A stretch of 36,706 nt of DNA from FEN-1250 sp039918615 (GCA_039918615.1 JBDSHG010000156.1:1-36706); one strand, 5' to 3'. Counted from the stretch's first letter, positions 23,463 through 31,126 are shown. Notes: generated from the letters alone by a model not told the origin. Made by a program: numbers and translations.

Positions 23463-24961
23463 CGACGCCGACGACGCTTGCGGATCTCCCCGCGCAGGAG
23501 GAGATCACGGCGGTACGGCGCGGACGCGGGCGTCGCATCGCGCTCTATGCAGCCACCCGTGGCACGACCGAGGGAATGCGCAGCATCCGCGGGCTCCTTC
23601 TCGCCATCGTGCTCGGTCCGCGCGCCTTCGGGATCTGGACGCTCTTCCGCATCTTCATGCGCTACACGCCACTCGCGGGGCTTGGCGTGCAGCGCGGGCT
23701 CGAGCTGGAGATCGTGCACGGGCGCGCGCTCGGCGACGCGGAGGCGCTCGCGCGCTCCAATCTCGCCGCGCGCACGACGCTCGGCTGGATCATCGCGACG
23801 GCGCTGGCGACGTCGGTCGCGGCGCTGGCGGCCTCGTTCATCGTCACCGACGAGACGTGGCGAATCGCGATGCGCGCCGTGTCGCTCGGCGTCGTGCTCG
23901 AAGAGCTCTGGGTCTACGCGACGACCTATCTGCGCGCGCTGCGAGAGCTGCGCCGCTATGCGCTGCTCGAGATCGCGAACGCGTCGCTGCATCTCGTTGC
24001 GGCGGTGGGGCTCGCGAAGCTCTTCGGGCTGCGCGGGGCCATCGCCGGATTCGTGATCGGCGCGCTCGCGAGCCTGTGGACGGTACGCAACTGTGCACCT
24101 TTTCGCCCCGCACTCGCGAAAGAGCCGCTTCGGCGCCTGCTGAATATCGGCATCCCGCTCGCGCTCTCATCCGCGCTGACGGTTGCACTCGGCACTGCGG
24201 ATCGGCTCGTCGTCGCGGCCTACGGCGGCGCGGCAACGCTCGGGCTCTACGCGTTCGGCGTCTCGATCGCGGGGCTCGCCGCATCACTCGCGTGGATCAT
24301 CCGCACGGTGATCTTCCCCGACGTTTACGGAAGCGCTCGCGTCGCCGGTGCGACTCCCGCCATGCGCGAGCATCTCGACCGCACAGTGCTCCCATTCGCC
24401 AATCTCTTTCCGCCGATACTCGGCGCGCTCGCGCTCGCGATGGAGCCTGTGATGGCGCTGGCGCTCCCACGGTATCTCCCTGCCGCGGCCGCCGCGCGCA
24501 TCTTCATCTTCAGCGCCGGCGCCGGCGGCATCACGACGCTCGGCGCGATTGGGGTCGTCGCCGTGGGAAAGCAGCGGATGCTGCCGCTATTGTCGGCGGT
24601 GGCGCTCTGCATCAATCTCGCGTGCTCGATGACCGCGCTCCACTTCGGCGCGGGGCTCTCGTTCGTCGCCGGCGGCGCGGTGCTCGCGCAGGCCACGATC
24701 GCGGCGGGGGTGCTCGCGGTGCTCGGGCGCCAGGCGACGCAGGAGCGCGCGATCCTGCTCGTGCTGAAGGGAATGCTTCCGCTTGCGTGGTGCGTCGCGG
24801 CGGTCGTGCTCATGAGTCATCTCTACGACCCGCGCACGCTCACCGGCGGCGCGGCCTCGCTCGCGACTTATGTGCTTCTGCTCATCCCGATCTGGCCGCT
24901 GATGCTCGGCGGCTTCCGCAACGCGCGCGGCTCCGTCCAGCCGAGCCGTCAGACCGAGTAG
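23459..24961 (+). CDS. Wzx-type oligosaccharide flippase
   Basis: A 500-residue polytopic protein with about 12-14 hydrophobic helices, of the MOP superfamily (polysaccharide biosynthesis/Wzx type). The first helix region reads ATRGTTEGMRSIRGLLLAIVLGPRAFGIW; the middle has PLALSSALTVALGTADRLVVAAYGGAATLGLYAFG, the conserved Asp and aromatic pattern of helix 7. Such proteins flip undecaprenyl-linked glycans across the inner membrane. GTG 23459 overlaps the upstream stop by 4 bases and is the last start in the cluster. The stop overlaps the end of guaB on the other strand by 13 bases. No Wzy polymerase or chain-length regulator is next to it, so the cluster may export a short glycan or glycolipid. 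Confidence 0.88.
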   Translation: MTTPTTLADLPAQEEITAVRRGRGRRIALYAATRGTTEGMRSIRGLLLAIVLGPRAFGIWTLFRIFMRYTPLAGLGVQRGLELEIVHGRALGDAEALARSNLAARTTLGWIIATALATSVAALAASFIVTDETWRIAMRAVSLGVVLEELWVYATTYLRALRELRRYALLEIANASLHLVAAVGLAKLFGLRGAIAGFVIGALASLWTVRNCAPFRPALAKEPLRRLLNIGIPLALSSALTVALGTADRLVVAAYGGAATLGLYAFGVSIAGLAASLAWIIRTVIFPDVYGSARVAGATPAMREHLDRTVLPFANLFPPILGALALAMEPVMALALPRYLPAAAAARIFIFSAGAGGITTLGAIGVVAVGKQRMLPLLSAVALCINLACSMTALHFGAGLSFVAGGAVLAQATIAAGVLAVLGRQATQERAILLVLKGMLPLAWCVAAVVLMSHLYDPRTLTGGAASLATYVLLLIPIWPLMLGGFRNARGSVQPSRQTE

Positions 24962-26493
24962 TTCGGCGCCTCGCGCGTGATCGTCACGTCGTGCGGGTGC
25001 GACTCGCGCAGCCCGGCCGTGGTGATGCGCACGAACTCCGTCTCGGTGCGCAACGCGTCGATGCTTCCGCAGCCGACGTAGCCCATGCCGCTCCGGAGTC
25101 CGCCAACCATCTGGTAGATCACGTCGCCCACCGGCCCCCTGTACGGAACGCGCCCTTCGATCCCTTCCGGCACGAGCTTCTTCGCGGAGAGCTCGCCTTC
25201 CTGGAAGTAGCGGTCCGCGCTTCCGTCCTGCATCGCCGAAAGGCTCCCCATGCCGCGGATCATCTTGAAGCGACGTCCCTCGAGCAGGAACGACTCGCCC
25301 GGACTCTCCTCGGTACCCGCGAGCATCGATCCCATCATCACACTCGATGCACCGGCCGCGAGCGCCTTCACGACGTCTCCCGAATACTTGACGCCGCCGT
25401 CTGCGATAACGGGGATATCTCCGGCACCGTCGATAGCGTCCATGATCGCCGTCAGCTGCGGAACGCCGACGCCAGTCACCACACGCGTGGTACAGATCGA
25501 GCCCGGGCCGACGCCCACCTTCACCGCATTCACGCCGCGCTCCACTAGCGCCATCGTCCCCGCTCGCGTGGCGACGTTGCCGGCGATGAGCTGAATCTCC
25601 GGAATCATCTCCCGAATGATCGACGTCGCGAGCAGCACGCCCTCGCTGTGCCCATGCGCGGTGTCGATCACCAGCGCATCGACACCCGCGTCGAACAGCG
25701 CGCGAGCGCGCTCCTTGAAATCTCCGCCCGAGCCAAGCGCGGCCGCGACGCACAGCCGCCCGTGCTGATCCTTGTTCGCGCTCGGGTGCTGGCGGCGCTT
25801 GTGAATATCCTTGACCGTGATCAGCCCGCCGAGTCGTCCCTCGGCGTCGATCACGGGGAGCTTCTCGATGCGATGCTTGCCGAGGATTCGTTCTGCCTCG
25901 TCGAGCGTCGTGCCGACGGGAGCAGTGATGAGATTGACCTTCGTCATTACCTCCTGCAGCGGACGGTCCAGCTGTCGCTCGAACTGCAGATCGCGATTGG
26001 TGATGATCCCGATCAGCTTGTTGTCGCGATCGACGATCGGAACGCCGGAGATCTTGAAGCGCATCATCAGCGAGTTGGCCTCGCGGAGTGTCGCCTCGGG
26101 GCCGAGTGTGATCGGCTTCAGGATCATCCCGCTCTCGGAGCGCTTCACCCTGTCCACCTCGGCCGCCTGCCGGTCGATCGACATGTTCTTGTGAATCACG
26201 CCGATTCCACCGGCCCGCGCCATCGCGATCGCCATCTCGGACTCCGTCACCGTGTCCATCGCGGCGGAGACGAGCGGGATGTTGAGCGAGATCCCCGTGG
26301 TGAAGCGAGTGCTCGTGCTCACGTCCTTCGGATGCGTGACGCTGTGCCGCGGCGACAGCAGCACATCGTCGAAGGTGAGCGCGGGCTCGGCGCGGACGCG
26401 TGACGTGGGCGGGGTATCCTGATGACGAGACGGCCCGCTCTCCGACGATGCGGAGACAGCGGGCCGTGATGGGATGCGAGTACTGATTGCCAT
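24949..26493 (-). CDS. guaB: Inosine-5'-monophosphate dehydrogenase
   Basis: A 514-residue enzyme that oxidises IMP to XMP with NAD+, the committed step to GMP. Seen: LTFDDVLLSPRHS at the core N-terminus; two CBS domains at about 125-245 (SGVPIVDRDNKLIGIITNRDL and IEKLPVIDAEGRLGGLITVKDI); the active-site loop GVGPGSICTTRVVTGVGVPQ with the catalytic Cys; IPVIADGGVKYSGDVVKALAAGAS; MGSLSAM; and the flap near the C-terminus. Unlike most homologs it has about 36 residues before LTFDDVLL. No in-frame ATG, GTG or TTG occurs between the ATG at 26493 and that motif, so the extension seems real. It contains a long inverted repeat. The ABC ATPase gene lies 37 bases upstream. Confidence 0.95.
   Translation of the reverse strand: MAISTRIPSRPAVSASSESGPSRHQDTPPTSRVRAEPALTFDDVLLSPRHSVTHPKDVSTSTRFTTGISLNIPLVSAAMDTVTESEMAIAMARAGGIGVIHKNMSIDRQAAEVDRVKRSESGMILKPITLGPEATLREANSLMMRFKISGVPIVDRDNKLIGIITNRDLQFERQLDRPLQEVMTKVNLITAPVGTTLDEAERILGKHRIEKLPVIDAEGRLGGLITVKDIHKRRQHPSANKDQHGRLCVAAALGSGGDFKERARALFDAGVDALVIDTAHGHSEGVLLATSIIREMIPEIQLIAGNVATRAGTMALVERGVNAVKVGVGPGSICTTRVVTGVGVPQLTAIMDAIDGAGDIPVIADGGVKYSGDVVKALAAGASSVMMGSMLAGTEESPGESFLLEGRRFKMIRGMGSLSAMQDGSADRYFQEGELSAKKLVPEGIEGRVPYRGPVGDVIYQMVGGLRSGMGYVGCGSIDALRTETEFVRITTAGLRESHPHDVTITREAPNYSV
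26430..26467 (-). repeat. Long inverted repeat inside the start of guaB
   Basis: Arms ACGGCCCGCT (26430-26439) and AGCGGGCCGT (26458-26467) pair perfectly, and CTCCG (26440-26444) pairs with CGGAG (26451-26455) after a 2-base bulge. The result is 15 bp with a 6-base loop. The mRNA stem begins about 26 bases after the ATG. No U-run follows, so it is not a typical terminator, and it falls within the unusual N-terminal extension of the enzyme. Confidence 0.6.
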
Positions 26494-26530
26494 GGCGAAA
26501 GCTAGGGGACGACCACAGGAGTGTAAAGTG

Positions 26531-27289
26531 TCACTGTGGTGGCTCGGCGCTTGGCGAGCGCAGAAGGGCGCGCACGTCCGCGTGCATCGAATCCGAGAGG
26601 ATGTCGCGCGGCGATCCCTCCTCCACCACGACCCCCTTCGCGAGAACGGCCACGCGATCCGCGTACGCCTCGGCGAAGTCCACATCGTGCGTCGAGATCA
26701 GCAGCGCATGTCCCTCGGCCGCGAGCGCGCGCAGCACCTCGCCGAGGCTGCCGCGCCGAGCCGGATCGAGCGCGGAGGTGGGTTCGTCGAGCAGCAGGAG
26801 CGTCGGATCGGGGGCGAGCGCGCGCGCAATGGCGACGCGCTGCGCTTCCCCGCCGGAGAGCTGGCGCGGATACGACCCCACGCGATGCGCGACGCCGAGC
26901 GTCGTGAGGAGCGCGAGCGCCTCGGTCTCCGCGCGCTCGCGCGTCCAGCCGAGCGCGTGCACGAGCGCGAGCGTGACGTTCTCCATCACGGTGAGATGCT
27001 CGAACAAGGACTGCGACTGAAAGACCATCCCGACGCTGCGACGCAGCACGCGCAGCTTCGACTCGGGTGGCACCTGTCCGGGGTGCAACGTAAAGCCGTC
27101 GACGACGATGGAGCCCGAGTCGAACGGACCGAGAGCCGCGATCGCGCGAAGCATCGTCGTCTTCCCCGCTCCCGACGTTCCCATGAGCGCGCAGATCTCA
27201 CCCGGCGCGACATCGATGGTGACGCCGCGCAGCACCTGGTGCGGCCCGCGCGATGCATGTACGTCCCGCACGTCGAGCGCCTGCGTCAT
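26531..27289 (-). CDS. Polar amino-acid ABC transporter ATPase (GlnQ/HisP type)
   Basis: A 252-residue ATP-binding subunit. Walker A GTSGAGKTTMLRAI (residues about 38-51), Q-loop MVFQSQSLFEHLTVMENV, ABC signature QLSGGEAQRVAIARAL, Walker B LLLLDEPTSALDP and H-loop LISTHDVDFAEAYADRV are all present and in order. It powers uptake through the fused binding-protein/permease encoded just upstream. Its ATG at 27289 overlaps that gene's TGA by 4 bases, which fixes the start. Sequence style (TVMENVTLALV, close match to GlnQ) points to amino acids. It is followed after 37 bases by guaB on the same strand. Confidence 0.93.
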   Translation of the reverse strand: MTQALDVRDVHASRGPHQVLRGVTIDVAPGEICALMGTSGAGKTTMLRAIAALGPFDSGSIVVDGFTLHPGQVPPESKLRVLRRSVGMVFQSQSLFEHLTVMENVTLALVHALGWTRERAETEALALLTTLGVAHRVGSYPRQLSGGEAQRVAIARALAPDPTLLLLDEPTSALDPARRGSLGEVLRALAAEGHALLISTHDVDFAEAYADRVAVLAKGVVVEEGSPRDILSDSMHADVRALLRSPSAEPPQ

Positions 27290-28755
27290 ACCGCCCTCCA
27301 CTTCTTCTCGAGCCTGCGCGCGAGGCGCGACAGCGGAAGCGACATCGCGAGATAGATGGCGGAGCACAGCAACCCGGGCACGACCCAGCTGCCCACGTTC
27401 GTCGCGTAGATCGCCGTCTGCTTGGTGAGCTCGACGACGGTGATGACAGAGACGAGTGAAGAATCCTTGAGCAGCGCGACGAAATCGTTGGTCATTGGCG
27501 CGAGGGCGAGGCGGAGTGCCTGCGGGCCGCGCACGAGACGAAGGATTTGCGCCTCAGAGAGGCCGAGTGTGCGCCCGGCCTCGAGCTGTGAGCGCGGGAT
27601 TGCCTGCAGAGCCGCGCGATAGATCTCGGATTCGTACGCCGCGTAGTTGAGCCCGAGGCCGAACACGGCCGCGACGAACGCGGGAAGGCGGATGAAGCCG
27701 GAGAGCCCGTAATAGAGCACGAAGAGCTGCAGCAGCACCGGTGTACCGCGAATGATCTCGACGTACACCGCGAGCGGTGCGCGCAGGAGCGGCGATCCGT
27801 ATACTCGACCCGCAGCCACCGCGATCCCGACCGTGACCGCGAGAAGCATCGCCAGGCAGGAGAGTAGCAGTGTGATCCCCGCCGCGCGCAGTAGCGCGGG
27901 GAGATATGATCGGACGCTCCGCACGCTCGCGGCTGCGCCGGCCGGGTGTACGCCGCCGGAGTCCGCGAGCACGCGCGCGAAGTGCTCCGCCTGTCCGGCC
28001 TCCCAGACGTGCCAGGAGCGGAATACCTTCTCCAGCGAACCGTCGCGCATGCGCGCGCGCAGGATCGCATTCACCGAATCGCGAAGCGCGGTGTCCGCGG
28101 CCGCGAGCACGGCCACGTAGTGCCCCGTCGCCACGGGAACGGGCTGGATGTAGAAACCGCCCGCGCGACGGAGCGAACGGTCGGCGATGATGTTGTCGAG
28201 GAGCACGGCGTCGACACGTCCGGAGACGAGGTCGCTGTACGGGTGCACATCGTCGTCGTACGAGATCGGGATCGGGCCGGCGTGCGGCTGCAGGTCGAGC
28301 AGCATCTGGTACGCACCCGTGCCGCCGAGCGTCGCGACGCGCCTGCCCGACAGATCGGCCAGAGTGCGATAGCGCGCGCTGTCGGCAAAGCGCACCGCGA
28401 GCACTTCGCGAAACTCGAAATACGGAATGGACACCGCGTGTCGTGCGCGCAGCTGGGGGCGGTCCTCGACGCCGGACATCCCGATCGAGAAGTCTCCGCG
28501 CTCCACCGACGCCTCGATCGATGCCCACGCGACCTGTACGAACAGCGCGTCGCGATGCAGCCCCTTCCCGATCATCTGCGCGATCTCGACGTCGAAGCCG
28601 CGCACCTTCGACGGATCAGCCGGATCGGCCTCTACGAACGGTGCTCCGCCCTCGGCGTCACCGCCCCAGCGAAGTGGTGCGTGCGGCGCGGCGGCGGGCG
28701 CGCACGAGAGCATCGCGAGCGCCGAGAGGAGCGCCGCGAGGGTGCGACGTATCAA
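27286..28755 (-). CDS. Fused amino-acid binding lipoprotein and ABC permease
   Basis: A 489-residue protein joining two usually separate parts. Residues 1-18 form a lipoprotein signal (LSALAMLSC, lipobox Cys near 18). Residues about 25-250 are an SBP_bac_3 domain (KVRGFDVEIAQMIGKGL, FSIGMSGVEDRPQ, LSGRRVATLGGTGAYQ, GRVDAVLLDN). Residues about 275-489 are a HisM/GlnP-type permease with the EAA loop AALQAIPRSQLEAGRTLGLSEAQILRLV. Such fusions are known in GlnP-type importers. If the Cys is lipidated, the binding domain sits on the outer face of the inner membrane, tethered to the channel. The start is TTG 28755: no ATG or GTG lies between the upstream in-frame stop and the signal sequence, and no strong SD is seen. 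Confidence 0.88.
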   Translation of the reverse strand: MIRRTLAALLSALAMLSCAPAAAPHAPLRWGGDAEGGAPFVEADPADPSKVRGFDVEIAQMIGKGLHRDALFVQVAWASIEASVERGDFSIGMSGVEDRPQLRARHAVSIPYFEFREVLAVRFADSARYRTLADLSGRRVATLGGTGAYQMLLDLQPHAGPIPISYDDDVHPYSDLVSGRVDAVLLDNIIADRSLRRAGGFYIQPVPVATGHYVAVLAAADTALRDSVNAILRARMRDGSLEKVFRSWHVWEAGQAEHFARVLADSGGVHPAGAAASVRSVRSYLPALLRAAGITLLLSCLAMLLAVTVGIAVAAGRVYGSPLLRAPLAVYVEIIRGTPVLLQLFVLYYGLSGFIRLPAFVAAVFGLGLNYAAYESEIYRAALQAIPRSQLEAGRTLGLSEAQILRLVRGPQALRLALAPMTNDFVALLKDSSLVSVITVVELTKQTAIYATNVGSWVVPGLLCSAIYLAMSLPLSRLARRLEKKWRAV

Positions 28756-28781
28756 TCGTGGTCGACCAGCCGCCGTGGCGT

Positions 28782-29225
28782 CTATCGAGCGATCTTACGG
28801 AGGCGGCGGCGGATGCGGCGTGGTAGGAAAAACGCCGCGGCGAGAAGTACTTCCTGCAGCACGGTGGGATGCAGATCCTCGATCGGCCCATCCCAGTGAT
28901 CGCGAATGACGTGCATCCCCGCGTTCCCAATGAGCCGCTTGAGCGCGAGCACCACGATGAACACATCATCGACTTGTCCGATGAACGGAATGAAGTCGGG
29001 GATCAGGTCGATCGGCGTGACGACGTACGCGATCGCGACGCCGAGGAGAACCTTGTCGAGCGCAGCGACGCGGGGATCGGTAAGGAGCCCGCCCATCAGC
29101 CGCAGATAGGACGGGATCTGCGTGATCGTGCCGAGCATCGTGCGCTTCGCGCCCGTCTGCGGTGCGGGGCCGCGGCGTCCGCGGGGTCGTGAGCGTCCGC
29201 TCAGGGTGCCAGTAGTCGCGGTCAC
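28782..29225 (-). CDS. DUF1232 (YkvA-type) membrane protein
   Basis: A 147-residue protein with the DUF1232 signature AIAYVVTPIDLIPDFIPFIGQVDDVFIVVLALKRLI at about residues 63-98, two short hydrophobic segments joined by the PxDxIPDxIP turn. A basic, Gly/Arg-rich N-terminal tail of about 30 residues precedes it, and a second hydrophobic stretch (QEVLLAAAFFLPRRIRRRL) follows. GTG 29225 is well supported by GGAGG at 29233-29237. The function of the family is unknown. It lies 26 bases before the ABC transporter gene on the same strand, so it may lead that operon, but no functional link is evident. Confidence 0.88.
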   Translation of the reverse strand: MTATTGTLSGRSRPRGRRGPAPQTGAKRTMLGTITQIPSYLRLMGGLLTDPRVAALDKVLLGVAIAYVVTPIDLIPDFIPFIGQVDDVFIVVLALKRLIGNAGMHVIRDHWDGPIEDLHPTVLQEVLLAAAFFLPRRIRRRLRKIAR

Positions 29226-29399
29226 TTTGATGCCTCCAGAGAAAACCGGCCGCTGAATGCGGACGGGGTGACGTCGACGACATCACTTTCCTATCGACAT
29301 TGCAACTGACCTGCCAGCGGAGCGCAGGGCGTCCGGCGCGAGCGAACGTTACGGTTTCGCCGTTACGTGGTCAACGCCGCGAGCGCGCGCCTCGCGCAC

Positions 29400-29861
29400 T
29401 CAGCCTTGCTCGATCCCGGAGATCTCGGGCGGCACCGCCGCAGCTGCGTCTGTCGAGGCCGGCGTCGGGGATGGGGCTGCAGGCGCGGCAGGCGCGGCAG
29501 GCGCGAGCGCTGACGGCGTCACCGCCGTCGGACGCTCCGTCGTCACGCGCGCGACGTTGCGCTGCGCCGCGTCGACGACGTCGCTCGCAACCGACTTCCC
29601 AGCCGCAGCGACGCCCGACAGCACGCCCATCGCCTTGTTCATGAGCCCCATGGTCTCGGAGATCGTCGATGCCGAGACGCGCCCCACGCGCAGCGTGTCC
29701 TCGACCCCCTCCGCGAATCGCTGCAGCGCGTTCGGCGACTGCGCCGTCCGCTCGGCGTACTTCGATTCGAGGAACTCGATGTAGTCGAGGAGTTGATAGC
29801 CGCGCTCGTCCGGCAGAACGTCGAGTGTGCGGACGATGCGATCGCGAAGATTCGAATTCAT
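29400..29861 (-). CDS. Hypothetical protein with Ala/Pro-rich tail
   Basis: A 153-residue soluble-looking protein that I do not recognise. Residues 1-40 form a charged helix pair (LRDRIVRTLDVLPDERGYQLLDYIEFLESKYAER) somewhat like DUF2281-type short proteins. Residues 45-105 are amphipathic and Ala/Val/Ser-rich (GVEDTLRVGRVSASTISETMGLMNKAMGVL), possibly a membrane-surface helix. The last 45 residues are a low-complexity APAAPAAPAAP tail coded by short GC-rich repeats. Base composition and third-position GC are like its neighbours. It stands alone, with a 174-base gap after its stop and a structured 131-base gap before its start. Confidence 0.6.
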   Translation of the reverse strand: MNSNLRDRIVRTLDVLPDERGYQLLDYIEFLESKYAERTAQSPNALQRFAEGVEDTLRVGRVSASTISETMGLMNKAMGVLSGVAAAGKSVASDVVDAAQRNVARVTTERPTAVTPSALAPAAPAAPAAPSPTPASTDAAAAVPPEISGIEQG

Positions 29862-29891
29862 GGGAGGCTACCCGGTAAGGATGCATGAACG

Positions 29892-29994
29892 AGGCTCCGT
29901 GTGATTTACCACGCCGGTCCGGATACAGCTACGCCCCTCGCGTTTGCGAAGGGCGTAGTCGTGAAGCCGGAGACCTCTCGTTGGAGCGGAGCCT
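29892..29994. other. Nested inverted repeats: candidate structured RNA
   Basis: Three nested pairings fill this gap: AGGCTCCG (29892-29899) with CGGAGCCT (29987-29994); GGTCCGG (29916-29922) with CCGG-AG-ACC (29967-29975); and CTACGCCC (29929-29936) with GGGCGTAG (29951-29958), which is capped by TCGC/GCGA and a 4-base loop. Together they give one rod-like fold of about 100 bases. It lies between the peptidase stop and the hypothetical gene. There is no U-run on either side, so a plain terminator is not favoured. I could not match it to a known riboswitch. Confidence 0.45.
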
Positions 29995-30991
29995 ACGAGC
30001 GGCCCCAGCGAGCGCGGACACCCCGCGCGTCGACGTGCGCGAACGGCCCGTGCACCGAGTTTCCGCGGTAGACGCCAACCCCGCCGACGAGGTCGGGGTG
30101 CGCGGCCTCGACGCGGTCCACGGCATCGCGAATCACTCGCGCGTCGCGGGAGTCGACCCGTCCATCGTGATTGAGGTCGGCCATCCGGCCGCTGCCATTG
30201 TTGTCGACGAAGACATCTGCCGCGTCGCCGTACTGGTGGCGGCTGTCGCGCGCGCGGCCCCCCTCGCCGACGCCCTGGACGTTGTACTCCGGAGTGCGGA
30301 AGCCCGACATGACGGCCAGATGCTCGACGTGCACGCCGTGCGCATTCAGATCCTGGATCACGAGCTCGAGCTTGTCGACCAGCCGCTCGTTGAGCACGAG
30401 ATACTTGGGCCAGACGTCCTGCTGGTCGTGCGTCAGGAAGTCGCTCAAGCGAAAGTGATCCGAGACGAAGGTGCTCTCGTTCGCCTGTGTGACCTCTATG
30501 AATCCTTCCGGATTTGCATACTCGGCCGAGCGCGCCATGCGGCGCTCAGCGGGGAAGCTGCCGATTTTGTACGCTCCGATCCGGCCGGAGTGCTTGGCGG
30601 AGAACGGAAGCATGGTGATGAGCGAGAACGACCGGGTGGCATCCATGAGCGGATGCACGCCGGGGATCTCGAGGGCGCTATCGCCAAATAGCTGGGCGAG
30701 GATCGGAATGCCGAGCGTGGGGGTGCCACGAGCGACGAAGCGGGCGCGGAGCTTCCCGCTCAGGCCGACTAGCGAATCGAGGAACGCGAACGCCATCGGC
30801 TTGGCGGGCGCAGCAATGGCGCCCGCGGCGATGCTCGTGATGATCGGTGAAGCTGGCAGTGCTTTCGGGAGGTCGGGGTGCTCATCCAGCTCGAAGGACG
30901 CGCCTGCGGCGACACCTACGAAAGCGATGCTGGCAATGACTCCGACGGCGCGTGCCTTGTACCGGCGTACGCGCGGTGTGGATTTAATCAC
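29993..30991 (-). CDS. Exported M15-type peptidase with EF-hand/dockerin-like calcium loop
   Basis: A 332-residue protein with an N-terminal membrane or signal segment (about residues 13-32), a 150-residue uncharacterised region, and a C-terminal M15/DUF882-type domain. The zinc site is SRHQYGDAADVF (H252xxGxAxD259) and FAHVDARG (H319), with SGFRTPEYN before it; enzymes of this fold cut peptidoglycan peptides. Between the zinc motifs sits DLNHDGRVDSRD (272-283), a full EF-hand/dockerin-type calcium loop. GTG 30991 is chosen because GGGAGGG lies 6 bases upstream and the earlier in-frame Met falls inside the riboswitch-like leader. Expression is probably controlled by that leader. Whether it is a D,D- or L,D-carboxypeptidase or an endopeptidase is open. 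Confidence 0.82.
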   Translation of the reverse strand: MIKSTPRVRRYKARAVGVIASIAFVGVAAGASFELDEHPDLPKALPASPIITSIAAGAIAAPAKPMAFAFLDSLVGLSGKLRARFVARGTPTLGIPILAQLFGDSALEIPGVHPLMDATRSFSLITMLPFSAKHSGRIGAYKIGSFPAERRMARSAEYANPEGFIEVTQANESTFVSDHFRLSDFLTHDQQDVWPKYLVLNERLVDKLELVIQDLNAHGVHVEHLAVMSGFRTPEYNVQGVGEGGRARDSRHQYGDAADVFVDNNGSGRMADLNHDGRVDSRDARVIRDAVDRVEAAHPDLVGGVGVYRGNSVHGPFAHVDARGVRARWGRS

Positions 30992-30999
30992 GGGATGCC

Positions 31000-31082
31000 C
31001 TCCCTGGCAACCAGACGGACGACCTGAGGTCGTCTCTTGGTTTTGCGTGTTGGCCGGAGCCAACGTGCCCTTTTACAAGGAG
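31000..31082 (-). promoter_or_regulatory. Putative cyclic-di-GMP-I (GEMM-I) riboswitch
   Basis: Read on the minus strand, the leader has the order of a class I c-di-GMP aptamer. P1 is CUCCUUG/CAGGGAG (31082-31076 with 31006-31000). It is followed by AAAAGGGCA, a hairpin GUUGGC-UCCG-GCCAAC, then ACGCAAAACCA (consensus ACGCAAAGCC), then a long stem (ACCA...UGGU enclosing GACGACCU/AGGUCGUC), and GGUUGCCAGG (consensus GGUAGCCRGG). The P1 3' strand contains the GGGAGG Shine-Dalgarno of the peptidase, so ligand binding would be expected to lower translation. Deviations: a UCCG loop instead of GNRA, and the AAAC after GGGC is shortened. Confidence 0.62.
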
Positions 31083-31126
31083 TCCTCGACCTCAGAAGAG
31101 GCGAGGCGTCAACACGGTTCTATGTT

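Noticed and set aside
29347..29367. Two direct copies of CGTTACG 14 bases apart, as iterons or a CRISPR remnant
   Set aside because: There are only two short copies, with no array or replication gene nearby.
29470..29510. GC-rich tandem repeats (GCAGGCGCG-type)
   Set aside because: They encode the Ala/Pro-rich tail of the hypothetical protein and need no separate explanation.
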